DNA of 64,000 nt from Gammaproteobacteria bacterium (GCA_027315105.1 DAHUYP010000076.1:124001-188000), one strand, 5' to 3'. Counted from the stretch's first letter, positions 52,197 through 60,775 are shown. Translations and numbers: made by a program. The notes: generated from the sequence alone by a model not told the origin.

Positions 52197-53615
52197 TCAC
52201 GGCTCCGCGTTGCCGGTCACCGCGACGAAGCTGGGAGCGCCCTTGCGGATCACTCGGAGCAGCAAGGGCAGGCTGGGGGAGGGCTTGCTGACCATCGCCA
52301 GATCCGCCACGTCGTCCAGGTGCTTGGATCCGGCATGGGTGATCAGATCGCCGATCTTCAGGCCGGCGAGCGCTCCTGCGCCGTCCGGACGCAACTGCGT
52401 CACGATCAGGCCGCCGATTTCGTCCGGCGCCTTGAGCGCCTGGCGGATCTCGAGCGTCGAATCGGCCACACCGAGCTCCAGATTCGGCACCCAGGTATCC
52501 CGACCGCCGCTCTGCCGCGGGTCGGCGGGCGGATCCGGCAGTTGACCAATGGTCAGCGCAATTGGCCGCTCGACGCCATCGCGCACCACCGACGCCTCCG
52601 CGATCGTGCCTGGAGTCAGGCGGGCGGCGACCCGTCCCAGATTCTCGGAGGTGATCGGCGCGGAGCCGATGCTCAACAATACGTCACCGACCATCAGCGT
52701 CCCGGCAGCGGGTCCTTGCGGCATCACGGCCGTGATCAACGTTCCCGCGGGAGCCGCGCGACCAAGGAGTGCCCGCGCCAGCGCCGGCGTCATGGCCTGC
52801 ACCTCGATGCCCAGATAGCCGCGATCGACCCGTCCGTGTGACTCGATCTCGCTGACCACGGACGCCACCGTTTCCGCCGGAATTGCGAACCCCAGGCCGA
52901 CAGAACCCCCGCTCGGGGACAGTATCGCGGTCGCAATGCCGATCACTGCTCCGCTGCTCGACAGCAGAGGTCCGCCCGAGTTGCCGAGATTGATGGCCGC
53001 GTCGGTCTGCAGGAAATCGATATACGGGTCTTCATCCAGCGATCGGCCTCGGGCCGAGAGTATGCCGGCCGTGACCGACTGACCGAGACCGAAGGGATTG
53101 CCGATGGCGATGACCGGATCGCCGACGGAGATCGTGTCCGAGGATCCCAGGCGCAATGCCGGCAGGCGGCCGGCGTTGACTCCGAGCAGGGCGATATCGG
53201 TGGTCGCATCGGCACCGATCACACGCGCGGGGATTTCCCGACCGTCCGCCAGTTTGACCCGCACTGCACGCGCGCCCTCGATGACGTGGCGGCTGGTGAT
53301 GATGAGTCCGTCCTCACGCAGGATGAACCCTGAGCCCAGCGCGGATGTGGCGTCGCCGGGCGCCGCATTGATGCCGCTCGGCCCGGACAGCATGCGGCGC
53401 ATGAACGCGCGCATGTCGAGAGTCGGAGTGTCGGCGCTCGCTCGCTCCACGGCGCGTTGGCCGGCGCTCTCCGGCTGTTCCTCGACCAGCACGGTGACCA
53501 CACTGGGCCCTGCGCGGCGCACCAGTTCGGCGTAGCCGGCATTCGACGCCACGGCCGCGGGCGCGACCAACATGGCCGCTGCCGTGATCGCGGCCGTCAA
53601 CCAGGCGGTGCGCAT
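52197..53615 (-). CDS. HtrA/DegP-family periplasmic serine protease
   Basis: The 472-residue precursor has a signal peptide (AAITAAAMLVAPAAVA) and the complete catalytic triad: His110 in SRHV, Asp140 in TTDIALL, Ser213 in GNSGGPL. Two PDZ domains follow (about 255-340 and 375-460), the DegP/DegQ layout. It degrades or refolds damaged periplasmic proteins. The ATG at 53615 was set by the signal peptide; a longer in-frame extension upstream to 53758 is less likely. Confidence 0.92.
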   Translation of the reverse strand: MRTAWLTAAITAAAMLVAPAAVASNAGYAELVRRAGPSVVTVLVEEQPESAGQRAVERASADTPTLDMRAFMRRMLSGPSGINAAPGDATSALGSGFILREDGLIITSRHVIEGARAVRVKLADGREIPARVIGADATTDIALLGVNAGRLPALRLGSSDTISVGDPVIAIGNPFGLGQSVTAGILSARGRSLDEDPYIDFLQTDAAINLGNSGGPLLSSSGAVIGIATAILSPSGGSVGLGFAIPAETVASVVSEIESHGRVDRGYLGIEVQAMTPALARALLGRAAPAGTLITAVMPQGPAAGTLMVGDVLLSIGSAPITSENLGRVAARLTPGTIAEASVVRDGVERPIALTIGQLPDPPADPRQSGGRDTWVPNLELGVADSTLEIRQALKAPDEIGGLIVTQLRPDGAGALAGLKIGDLITHAGSKHLDDVADLAMVSKPSPSLPLLLRVIRKGAPSFVAVTGNAEP

Positions 53616-53844
53616 CTTCCCATCAATCCGCCCGGATGGGCTCGGCCGCGCTCCCGCAGGCAGGGATACGGCTTCGCTGATCTCAGGGCCTGAAGCACAC
53701 ACCGGGCACCACCCCGTTCGCGTTACGCGCTGCACGACGATCTTCCACTGATCGCTCATCCTAGGCCTGTTATATCGTGCTGTCATCCGCCGGTGTATCG
53801 TTTCCGGACCGTCCAACCGCGCTCGCAGGCGTATGGGATAACCG

Positions 53845-54498
53845 ATGATAGAGCAGGGCGCTGGAATCCCGCCAGGCGATGAGCCGGAACGAACCACGGA
53901 GCTGGAACGCTGGAACGCGCGATTTGCCGGCGAGCAATACTGGTTCGGCACCGAGCCGAATGCGTTCCTGGCTTCGCAGCGACATCGGTTGCGGCCGGGC
54001 ATGACGGCGCTTGCGGTCGCGGACGGCGAGGGCCGCAACGGCGTGTGGCTGGCGCAGCAGGGGCTGAAGGTGCTCGCGGTCGATTTCTCGCAGCCGGCGC
54101 TCGACAAGGCGCGGGGCCTGGCCGCGAAGCGCGGCGTCGCCATCGATACGCTGTGCGTCGACCTGGCCACGTGGGATTGGGGGCCGCCGAGCTTCGACGT
54201 GGTGGCGGCGATTTTCATTCAATTCGCATCGCCGCCGCTGCGCGCCAGCATCTTTCGCCGCATGCAGGAGGTGCTGTTGCCCGAGGGACTGCTGCTGCTC
54301 GAAGGCTATAGACCCGAGCAGCTCGAATACCGGACCGGAGGGCCGCCCCAAGTCGAGAATCTCAATACGGCGCGAATGTTGCGCGAGGCGTTCAGCGGCA
54401 TGAAGATCCTTCAACTGGCCGAGTACGATGCGGAAGTGGCCGAAGGCAGCGGCCACCACGGCATGTCGGCGCTCATCGATCTGGTCGCGCAGAAGTGA
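53845..54498 (+). CDS. SAM-dependent methyltransferase (TehB-like)
   Basis: The 217-residue protein has a class I methyltransferase fold with the SAM motif ALAVADGEGRNGVWLAQQG and the acidic end of strand 2 (VLAVDFS). The start YWFGTEPNAFL is typical of thiopurine/tellurite-type methyltransferases. The substrate is unknown. It overlaps the following DsbA-like gene by 4 bp. Confidence 0.88.
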   Translation: MIEQGAGIPPGDEPERTTELERWNARFAGEQYWFGTEPNAFLASQRHRLRPGMTALAVADGEGRNGVWLAQQGLKVLAVDFSQPALDKARGLAAKRGVAIDTLCVDLATWDWGPPSFDVVAAIFIQFASPPLRASIFRRMQEVLLPEGLLLLEGYRPEQLEYRTGGPPQVENLNTARMLREAFSGMKILQLAEYDAEVAEGSGHHGMSALIDLVAQK

Positions 54499-55106
54499 GC
54501 GGCCGATGCGGTCGACGCACGGTGCTGCTGAGGATCGTTGCGGCAGCCTCCTGCATCGCCGGCTTGGCCGATGCGGCGGCGACGGCAGGCGGCGGGCGCG
54601 CGCCACCGCGGCCGGGTCCGCTCACGCCCATTCTCGGCAATGCCCGTGGCACGCGCGTGCTGGCGGTGTATTTCGATTATCACTGCCCATACTGCCGTGC
54701 GATGGATCCGCTGCTGCGAACGCTGGTGGAGCGAAACCCGCAGTTGCAGATCCTGTTCAAGGAATTTCCGATCCTGCGATGGGATTCCGAGACGGCGGCG
54801 CGCATCGCCCTGTCGGCGCAGCTGCGCGGACGCTATTTCGAGGTGCATGAGCGCCTGATGCAATCCGCCGGGGATTTCACCGGCGCGGTGGCCACCGATA
54901 TCGCCCGCTGGCTCGACGTCGATCCCACATCGTTTCGCAAGGACATGGGAAGTGCGCAGATCAGCGCAGAGCTGCAGAGCAATGCGGCCGAGGCGCAGAG
55001 GATGGACATTCATGGAACCCCGGCGGTCGTTTCCCGAATCGCGATCGAGCAGGGAGGCCGCAGCTTGCCGCAACTTCAGGCCATGGTGGACGCGCTCCGG
55101 GGCTGA
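54495..55106 (+). CDS. DsbA-family thiol oxidoreductase, exported
   Basis: The 203-residue precursor has a signal peptide (VAAASCIAGLADA) and a thioredoxin domain with insertion of helices and the CPYC active site (FDYHCPYCRAMDP), as in DsbA/BdbD/ScsC proteins. The cis-proline is in HGTPAVV. It should act on thiols of periplasmic proteins. The GTG start overlaps the methyltransferase stop. Confidence 0.88.
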   Translation: MSGRCGRRTVLLRIVAAASCIAGLADAAATAGGGRAPPRPGPLTPILGNARGTRVLAVYFDYHCPYCRAMDPLLRTLVERNPQLQILFKEFPILRWDSETAARIALSAQLRGRYFEVHERLMQSAGDFTGAVATDIARWLDVDPTSFRKDMGSAQISAELQSNAAEAQRMDIHGTPAVVSRIAIEQGGRSLPQLQAMVDALRG

Positions 55107-55234
55107 CGCTGCAGCGGCCGGTCGCGGACTCGTGCGGCGTGGACGCCCGCCGTAGCTGCGGGACCCGCAGTACGCGTCCGGCGACTTGGCGCTGGTTGTG
55201 TGATGAGTATCACAAATAGCCCTGTTTTCAACCG

Positions 55235-55260
55235 TTAATGCCGCGTTCAGTGGGATTTAA
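55235..55260 (+). promoter_or_regulatory. TTAA-N7-TTCA-N7-TTAA box before the ECF sigma gene
   Basis: TTAA at 55235, TTCA at 55246 and TTAA at 55257 are spaced 11 bp apart, in the same arrangement as the boxes at 56048, 59102 and 59181. It ends 23 bp before the sigma gene's ATG, with a -10-like TAAGCT at 55272, the layout of an OmpR-family activator site. Confidence 0.6.
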
Positions 55261-55283
55261 TGTGGGGCGACTAAGCTATCCAC

Positions 55284-56006
55284 ATGGCGCAACCGCAGAT
55301 CTACGTGGACCTGGCTCGGTCGCCGCGGCATCGGCTGCAAGCCGTACGCCCGGATGCCTCCGCGCACGCGGACGCGAGCGACCTCGGACTGGTGCGTCGC
55401 GCCCAGTTCGGTGAGCGGCGCGCGTTCGACATGCTGGTGGTCAAATACCAGCCGCGGGTGGTCAAGCTTGCCATGCGCTATACGCGCAACCATTCCGATG
55501 CCGAGGATGTCTCGCAGGAGACCTTCATCAAGGCGTTCCGTGGCCTGCGCCATTTCCGCTTCGAGTGCGCGTTCTACACCTGGCTGCATCGCATCGCGAT
55601 CAATTCCGCCAAGGATGTGTTGGTGGCGCGCGCGCGCGACCGGGCCATCATCAGATCGGAATTACCCGCAGCCGACGATGCTGCCGGTTTTCCGGCACGC
55701 CTGCAGGAGTTGGAGACGCCGGAGGGCTTGACGGTCAACGAGGACATCCGCGGCATGGTCAATGCGACCCTGCAGGCGCTTCCCGAGACGCACCGCACGG
55801 CGATCATGCTGCGTGAAATCGACGGCCTCACGTATGAGGCCATCGCCGCGACGATGGACATCCCCATCGGCACGGTACGTTCGCGGGTGTTCAGGGCGCG
55901 CGAGGTGATCGATACCCGTTTGCGCCTGGTCGTCGACGGGGGGCTGGGGCGCCGCGGCAAGCGGCGGGCGCGTGCGATCCGCGAGCCGTCGAGAGTGCCC
56001 GGATAG
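55284..56006 (+). CDS. ECF (RpoE-like) RNA polymerase sigma factor
   Basis: The 240-residue protein has sigma region 2 (FDMLVVKYQPRVVKLAMRYT, then DAEDVSQETFIKAFRGLRHF) and region 4 (ALPETHRTAIMLREIDGLTYEAIAATMDIPIGTVRSRVFRAR), very close to RpoE. Compared with typical RpoE it has about 25 extra N-terminal residues and an Arg-rich C-terminal tail. No rseA-like anti-sigma gene follows. A promoter at the upstream TTAA box would leave almost no leader before this ATG. Confidence 0.92.
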   Translation: MAQPQIYVDLARSPRHRLQAVRPDASAHADASDLGLVRRAQFGERRAFDMLVVKYQPRVVKLAMRYTRNHSDAEDVSQETFIKAFRGLRHFRFECAFYTWLHRIAINSAKDVLVARARDRAIIRSELPAADDAAGFPARLQELETPEGLTVNEDIRGMVNATLQALPETHRTAIMLREIDGLTYEAIAATMDIPIGTVRSRVFRAREVIDTRLRLVVDGGLGRRGKRRARAIREPSRVPG

Positions 56007-56047
56007 CCCGGCCCTGGTCCGCACCGCCGCAGCGACGAGTGCGCGGA

Positions 56048-56073
56048 TTAAGGACACATTAATGCAGGATTAA
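56048..56073. promoter_or_regulatory. TTAA-N7-TTAA-N7-TTAA box between convergent genes
   Basis: Three perfect TTAA units at 56048, 56059 and 56070 with 11-bp period. It is the cleanest of four such boxes but lies between the 3' ends of the sigma factor and a lipoprotein gene, where no start is visible, so it may control an unseen small RNA. Confidence 0.55.
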
Positions 56074-56162
56074 CGCCGGCGGCCGAAGCGCACCCGTGGA
56101 TGGCGGGTCCGCGGCAGGCCTCGGGCGCTGCCAAAGGCTCACGCCGAGGCTTGCCTGGAGGC

Positions 56163-56957
56163 TCACTGCAACGCTGCTATCAGGTAGTGACCGGCATCGT
56201 CATCGGCCATCAACTCGATCTCTGTGGGCGCAGCGGCGCCGCTGGCGGGGAAATAGCTCGCCAGGCCCGTGAACCTCAGGGTGGCGCCGTTACAGATGCG
56301 AACATAATTCTCGCTATAGGCGTTGAAGCGCGAATCGATCAGGCCGAAGGAACCGGTGTATGTGCAGCTGTTCGAATCGGTGGCGGAAAATGCGCCGTTG
56401 CCAAGTATCGTCGCGCTCAGGGTGAATCCATTGGCGCTGTAGGTCCAGGTGCCCGCGAGCGTCGCGAGCGAGGAGGCGGTGTTGTAGACGGTATCGAAGT
56501 TCAACGCCAGGTTCTCGACGTTACCCGCTTGATCGGTCAGCGTGCCGGTCATGCCGGGTGATGCGATGACCGCAGATACGGTGCCGGAATCCGCGAGGGT
56601 GCCATTCGGAAAATCGGCCGACTGGGAATAGCCAAAATAGCTGCCGGACAACTGGGATCCCGTGGTGCCGACGTTGAGGCGGTAGTAGGTCCCGTCCGCA
56701 CCGCTCATGCGGGCATCGCCGTTCTCGGCGATGATGGCGATGACCGGGGTTTCCTGCTGCGTCGCCGTGTTCGTCACGGTGCCCTGGTAGATGCCCGAAG
56801 GATCCACGCCGCGCGGAGGCTGGCACGCGCCGTAGGAGCCGTAGGAGCCGTAGGAGCCGCCGGAGCCGCAAGAGCCTCCGGAGTATCCGCCGCAGCCGAC
56901 CACGAGCGAACTGCCCGTGATCGCCACGACTGGTAACAGACGACTTTGCACACTCAT
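56163..56957 (-). CDS. Putative lipoprotein with GSYG repeats, function unknown
   Basis: The 264-residue precursor has a signal ending in SLVVGC, a probable lipobox. The mature protein opens with a Gly/Ser/Tyr-rich part and continues with about 200 residues rich in Thr, Ser and Gly that look like beta-sheet (GIYQGTVTNTATQQETPVIA onward). A second pair of cysteines (NSCTYTG and RICNG) may form a disulfide. I do not recognise a named family. GAGG precedes the ATG. Confidence 0.78.
   Translation of the reverse strand: MSVQSRLLPVVAITGSSLVVGCGGYSGGSCGSGGSYGSYGSYGACQPPRGVDPSGIYQGTVTNTATQQETPVIAIIAENGDARMSGADGTYYRLNVGTTGSQLSGSYFGYSQSADFPNGTLADSGTVSAVIASPGMTGTLTDQAGNVENLALNFDTVYNTASSLATLAGTWTYSANGFTLSATILGNGAFSATDSNSCTYTGSFGLIDSRFNAYSENYVRICNGATLRFTGLASYFPASGAAAPTEIELMADDDAGHYLIAALQ
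56831..56860 (-). repeat. 9-bp tandem repeat coding for GSY units
   Basis: CGTAGGAGC is repeated three times (read on the plus strand) within the lipoprotein gene and codes for Gly-Ser-Tyr units just after the lipobox. Confidence 0.65.
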
Positions 56958-57128
56958 GGTGCCTCCGCGAGGATTCGAGTCAGGTGGCCCGGATCGAATT
57001 TTAACTCTTTTTCAAAGCCGCCAGGATGGCAATTGGACGAAATGGCCGCAGCGATGCAATCACGGCTCGGCGTCTGCGCAGTGTCTGCCTGGACGTTCAC
57101 ATCACGGACTCGTTAATCTGCAGTCCGC

Positions 57129-58217
57129 ATGGGCGTGGAATTCAAACTCTCCGATCGCGAATTGCCGGTTTCGCCGGTCTTCGTTCATTTTCTGGCGCAG
57201 GTGCTCTCGCAGCGCCCATTCGAGCGCGAGATCTGGGCCGACCAGCGCTCGGAAGCGCTCTTGCGCAGCGCCGATGACCCGCAGCGCAGCGCCAGCGACG
57301 CGGCCGCGGCCGTCATGGGCAGCCCTGCGGGGCGCGCCTGGCTGGCCCGCGCCTACGGGCTGCTGTTCGCGCTGCTGACCGGCGATCCCGGTCCGTTGCA
57401 GGAACTGCATTCGCGCTTTCATTTCGTCAACATCATCGGCATTCCGCGCACCGGCGGCTCCTATCTCACGGCCGAGCTGTACCGCGCCCTCGGCATGACG
57501 CCGGAACAGGTACCGAACGTGATCGCCCATGACAGTTTTCCGGAGGCCGGGCCGTTCCAATTCCAGCCGGGCTTGAACAGTTGGACGCTGAGCCTGAAGA
57601 CCATGGCCGAATACCTGACCATGGTCGAGATCTTCTTCGACGGGCAACCGCGCCGCTGCGGCAAGATCGTCGTGCCGAAGAAGCTCACCAAAGGCGTATA
57701 CGCCGGCGGATTCTTTCATCGTATCCTCGGCGAGGGCATGGAGCAGGTCGTGACCGTGCGGCATCCGGCGGCGGCCTGCGTGTCGACCTACGAAAAGTCG
57801 GGCGGCCTGCCGGTCGGCGGGTGTTTCGCCGTGCGTTCGAACATCGAGGAATGGTGCCGCCGCGATCTGCTGTCCACCGGTAGCGGCGCAGAACGCCTCG
57901 AGCGGATGGACTATTTCGACGCCTATCTGCGCTATTGGGAGCAGTATCATCTGCGTCTTGCGGTGGGCGGATTCTCGGGCGGCCGTGAGCGGCGGGTCGT
58001 CGCGTTCGAGCGCTCAGCGCTGCAGTCTCTCGCCCAGAGCTACCACGATCGCTACGGCAGCGGCCTGCGGGCGTCCGAATTCCAGGTGTCCGACAAGGCC
58101 CGGCAGCTGCATCCGGAATGGCTGCAGCGGGCCCAGCCGTCGATCGATCGGATCGCCGCGACCTGGAAACTGGTCGGGATGGCGTTCCCGGCGGAACAAA
58201 TCGCCGCCTGCTGGTGA
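57129..58217 (+). CDS. Sulfotransferase-like protein
   Basis: The 362-residue protein has the PAPS 5'-phosphosulfate loop in IIGIPRTGGSYLT (residues 102-114) and a 3'-phosphate site in VTVRHPAAACVSTYEKSGG. These are the two signatures of cytosolic sulfotransferase-fold proteins. The acceptor cannot be told. The ATG is preceded by no strong ribosome-binding site. It stands alone between a divergent lipoprotein gene and a convergent YSC84 gene. Confidence 0.8.
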   Translation: MGVEFKLSDRELPVSPVFVHFLAQVLSQRPFEREIWADQRSEALLRSADDPQRSASDAAAAVMGSPAGRAWLARAYGLLFALLTGDPGPLQELHSRFHFVNIIGIPRTGGSYLTAELYRALGMTPEQVPNVIAHDSFPEAGPFQFQPGLNSWTLSLKTMAEYLTMVEIFFDGQPRRCGKIVVPKKLTKGVYAGGFFHRILGEGMEQVVTVRHPAAACVSTYEKSGGLPVGGCFAVRSNIEEWCRRDLLSTGSGAERLERMDYFDAYLRYWEQYHLRLAVGGFSGGRERRVVAFERSALQSLAQSYHDRYGSGLRASEFQVSDKARQLHPEWLQRAQPSIDRIAATWKLVGMAFPAEQIAACW

Positions 58218-58403
58218 TGGCCGCGGATTGCGCCCGCGCTGCCGGGCCGGCGTGCCGTGAATTCGCGCCGGCAGGACGTCGTCGATGCCGATCGGGACGT
58301 CTGCCGGCGCTGCGCTACCGGCACCGATTTGGGTCCGGTTGTCGAGTCCTGGCGGGATCACTTCGGGGTGAGCGCCACGTCGCCGGATCGCGGTGTGGAC
58401 GGC

Positions 58404-58970
58404 TTACTTGTCGATCTTCGTGATCTTCGAGCCTTCGAGCGATAGATCGCCCATCAGGCCCTTCTCGCTGAACACGAATCCGAGGATGGGCTTGGTGAGC
58501 TGCTCGGCGTCATACTGTCCGCCGGCGCCTTGCTTCACTACCGCGACGGCGGCGTCGGTACCGACGGTCCAGCCCTTGCTGGCGGTGAATTGGTCGAGCG
58601 CCTTCGGCGTCATGAACATGACGATCTCGCTGTGCTCGGCCACGCCGAGGGTGAGTCCAACCGAGGCCCCGCCGATGCTGTAGTAGCCGACAGTCTTGCC
58701 TTTGACCTGCAGGACGCCTTCGCCATATTCACCGGCCAGACCGAGTCCGGCTTTGGTGATGCGCGGGAATACCAGCATTCCGGCCGCGCGATTTGCCAGC
58801 TCCTTGTGCTTCGGGCTATAGGCATAGAATTTCTTCAGGCTGGCGGTGACCCGCGCGTCGACCTGCGCCTTGCTCTCGGCGAACGACGCGGTGCTCACTG
58901 CCATGCCGATCAGCAGCACGCTGCAGGCTGCCAGCACTCGATTCCGGTTCCTCGCGATATTCAAATTCAT
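58404..58970 (-). CDS. YSC84-domain (Las17-binding-like) lipid-binding protein, exported
   Basis: The 188-residue precursor has a signal peptide (LAACSVLLIGMAVSTASFA) and a YSC84 domain (AAGMLVFPRITKAGLGLAGEYGEG, then YYSIGGASVGLTLG). This domain binds phosphoinositides in eukaryotes; in bacteria these small exported proteins are of unknown function. AGGAGGG lies upstream of the ATG. Its promoter should lie in the 312-bp gap that holds two TTAA boxes. Confidence 0.88.
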   Translation of the reverse strand: MNLNIARNRNRVLAACSVLLIGMAVSTASFAESKAQVDARVTASLKKFYAYSPKHKELANRAAGMLVFPRITKAGLGLAGEYGEGVLQVKGKTVGYYSIGGASVGLTLGVAEHSEIVMFMTPKALDQFTASKGWTVGTDAAVAVVKQGAGGQYDAEQLTKPILGFVFSEKGLMGDLSLEGSKITKIDK

Positions 58971-59101
58971 GTCAACCCTCCTGACTCACTGCGACTCGAT
59001 GGACGCCGATCCGGATCGGTCGTCTCGCTCTGAAATGGATGCCGGGCTGAAGGCACCGGCGCGCGGGATTCAACTGCAAATTGTGCGAGTGCGCAAACGT
59101 T

Positions 59102-59127
59102 TTAATGATGCGTTCATGTGCATCTAA
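59102..59127 (+). promoter_or_regulatory. TTAA-N7-TTCA-N7-CTAA box, gap 58971-59282
   Basis: TTAA at 59103-minus-one frame (59102-59105 TTAA), TTCA at 59113 and CTAA at 59124 repeat with 11-bp period. The gap of 312 bp between the YSC84 and PadR-like genes holds this box, the next one at 59181, and a CGATAA direct repeat near 59265-59281; I see no gene in it. Confidence 0.5.
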
Positions 59128-59180
59128 CCTCGCCGCGCCGGCGGCCGGGGTAGGGCGCGCCGGAGCCCGGGGACCGGTCC

Positions 59181-59206
59181 TTAATGTGACGTTCATCGAC
59201 ATTTAA
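59181..59206 (+). promoter_or_regulatory. TTAA-N7-TTCA-N7-TTAA box before the PadR-like gene
   Basis: TTAA at 59181, TTCA at 59192 and TTAA at 59203 repeat with 11-bp period and share flanking bases with the box before the sigma gene (TTAATG, CGTTCA, TTTAATGTG). It lies 77 bp before the PadR-like gene. Confidence 0.6.
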
Positions 59207-59282
59207 TGTGTGATGTGCCGGTGCATGTGCAGCGTGCGAAGTGGTGCGTCCGCTCGCGGCCCATCGATAACGGTTTTCGATA

Positions 59283-59549
59283 ATGTCAACGGGATATCAT
59301 GGGATGATGGCATATGAGGACCTGCTTGCCGGCCTGATCGAGTTACACGTGCTCTATCACGCCGCCAAGGAGGAAATCTTCGGCTTGGGGATGCTCGCAG
59401 ACGTGAGCTTGGGGCGCACGCGCCGGCGGCTCTACCGCGCCACGCCGAAGACGCACCGGGCGCTGGCCGCGCTCCATGACCTCATCTGGGGCAAATCCGT
59501 GACCACGGTCGGAGACTTCGGGCTCGCGCTGGCGCGGTTCACCTCATGA
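59283..59549 (+). pseudogene. Shortened PadR-like regulator, probably degenerate
   Basis: The 88-residue frame begins like a PadR regulator (LIELHVLYHAAKEEIFGLGM) but jumps directly to the later RRRLYRATPKTHRALAALHD segment, so about 30 residues with the recognition helix and wing appear deleted. DNA binding through the normal fold is unlikely. It overlaps the MFS gene by 4 bp, and PadR-MFS pairs are a known arrangement. It may survive as a leader for translational coupling. The ATG at 59283 is the first of three nearby. Confidence 0.6.
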
Positions 59550-60775
59550 CGCGAGCGCAGATGCGCGCGCGGCGTTCGTGGCGTGCGCGCTATTTCGGCG
59601 GGCTCTCCAGGAACACGTTGCTGCTTGCCTGCTCGAGCCTGTTCGCGGACATGTCGACGGAGATGCTCTACCCGGTCCTGCCGGTTTTCCTGACCCAGGT
59701 GCTGCAGGCCGGCGGCAGCGTCGTCGGGTTCGTGGACGGCTGTGCGCAGGCGACGCAGAGCGTCGTGCAGGGTCTTTCAGGCGCGCTATCGGACAAGCTG
59801 CAGAAGCGAAAACCGCTCGCACTGTGCGGCTATCTGGTGGCGGCGTTCGCCAAGCCGCTGATGGGGATGTCCACGGTCTGGCAAGGCGTGTTCGGTGCCC
59901 GGCTGCTCGACCGCCTGGGTACCGGTGCGCGCTCCGCGCCGCGCGATGCGCTGATTGCCGCGTCGGTCGAGGAGCCGGACAGAGGACGGGCCTTCGGGCT
60001 CGAGAGCCTCGGCGACAACGCCGGCGCATTCCTCGGGCCCGTGCTTGCGGCCCTGCTGCTGTATTCCTGGCACACCGGCATGCGCTCGATCTTCTATGCG
60101 GCGCTGCTGCCCGGCCTGCTGGCATTCCTGATGGTCGTATTCGTCGTCGAGCGGCCAGCAGCAGCAGCAGCGAAGTCGAAGCTCGAGATCGGCGCCCGCC
60201 GTTACCCGAGGAGCTACTGGAATTACCTGTTGGCGACCGCGCTGTTCGGGCTCGGTAACTCGAGCAACGCATTTCTGATCCTGCGCGCCCAGGAGATCGA
60301 TGCGTCGCTGGCGACGACGATCCTGATCTATGCGGCATTCAATCTGGTGGCGGCGCTGATCTCCTACCCGGCAGGAGCCCTGTCCGACAAGTTGGGCCGG
60401 CGCGCGCTCCTGCTTGCGTCGTTCGTCATCTCTGCGATCGCCTATCTGGGCTTTGCGCTGGCGCAGAACATACTGTGGATTGCCGCGTTGTTCGCCTTCT
60501 ACGGTCTGTACTCGGGCATCTTTCGCGCCGTCGGCAAGGCGTTCGCCGCCGATCTCGTGCCGCCGCAGTCGCGCGCCGGCGGCATCGGCTGGTACGGTGC
60601 CACCGTCGGCCTGCTGCAGCTGCTGGCCAGTGTCGTCGCCGGGCTGTTGTGGGACCGGGTCGGGCACGCGATCGTGTTCTATTACGGCGCGAGCTTTGCC
60701 GCCCTCGGCAGCGTCGGCCTTTTGCTCCTGACTCCGGGAGGTCGGGCGCAGCGCGGCGGCCGGGCTGGCGAATAG
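59546..60775 (+). CDS. Major facilitator superfamily transporter
   Basis: The 409-residue protein has about twelve helices and MFS loop motifs (GALSDKLQKRKPL between helices 2 and 3, GALSDKLGRRALLL between helices 8 and 9). The start LFADMSTEMLYPVLPVFL is typical of a drug- or metabolite-efflux branch. The substrate is unknown. The ATG overlaps the stop of the PadR-like gene. Confidence 0.9.
   Translation: MTRAQMRARRSWRARYFGGLSRNTLLLACSSLFADMSTEMLYPVLPVFLTQVLQAGGSVVGFVDGCAQATQSVVQGLSGALSDKLQKRKPLALCGYLVAAFAKPLMGMSTVWQGVFGARLLDRLGTGARSAPRDALIAASVEEPDRGRAFGLESLGDNAGAFLGPVLAALLLYSWHTGMRSIFYAALLPGLLAFLMVVFVVERPAAAAAKSKLEIGARRYPRSYWNYLLATALFGLGNSSNAFLILRAQEIDASLATTILIYAAFNLVAALISYPAGALSDKLGRRALLLASFVISAIAYLGFALAQNILWIAALFAFYGLYSGIFRAVGKAFAADLVPPQSRAGGIGWYGATVGLLQLLASVVAGLLWDRVGHAIVFYYGASFAALGSVGLLLLTPGGRAQRGGRAGE

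Noticed and set aside
58218-58403. Small plus-strand frame after the sulfotransferase-like gene
   Set aside because: About 60 codons, no ribosome-binding site and overlap with the YSC84 gene; no support.
55235-59206. CtrA boxes of an alphaproteobacterium
   Set aside because: The TTAA-N7-TTAA spacing fits, but three units in a row and the gene content do not suggest an alphaproteobacterium; a PmrA/QseB-type site is equally good.
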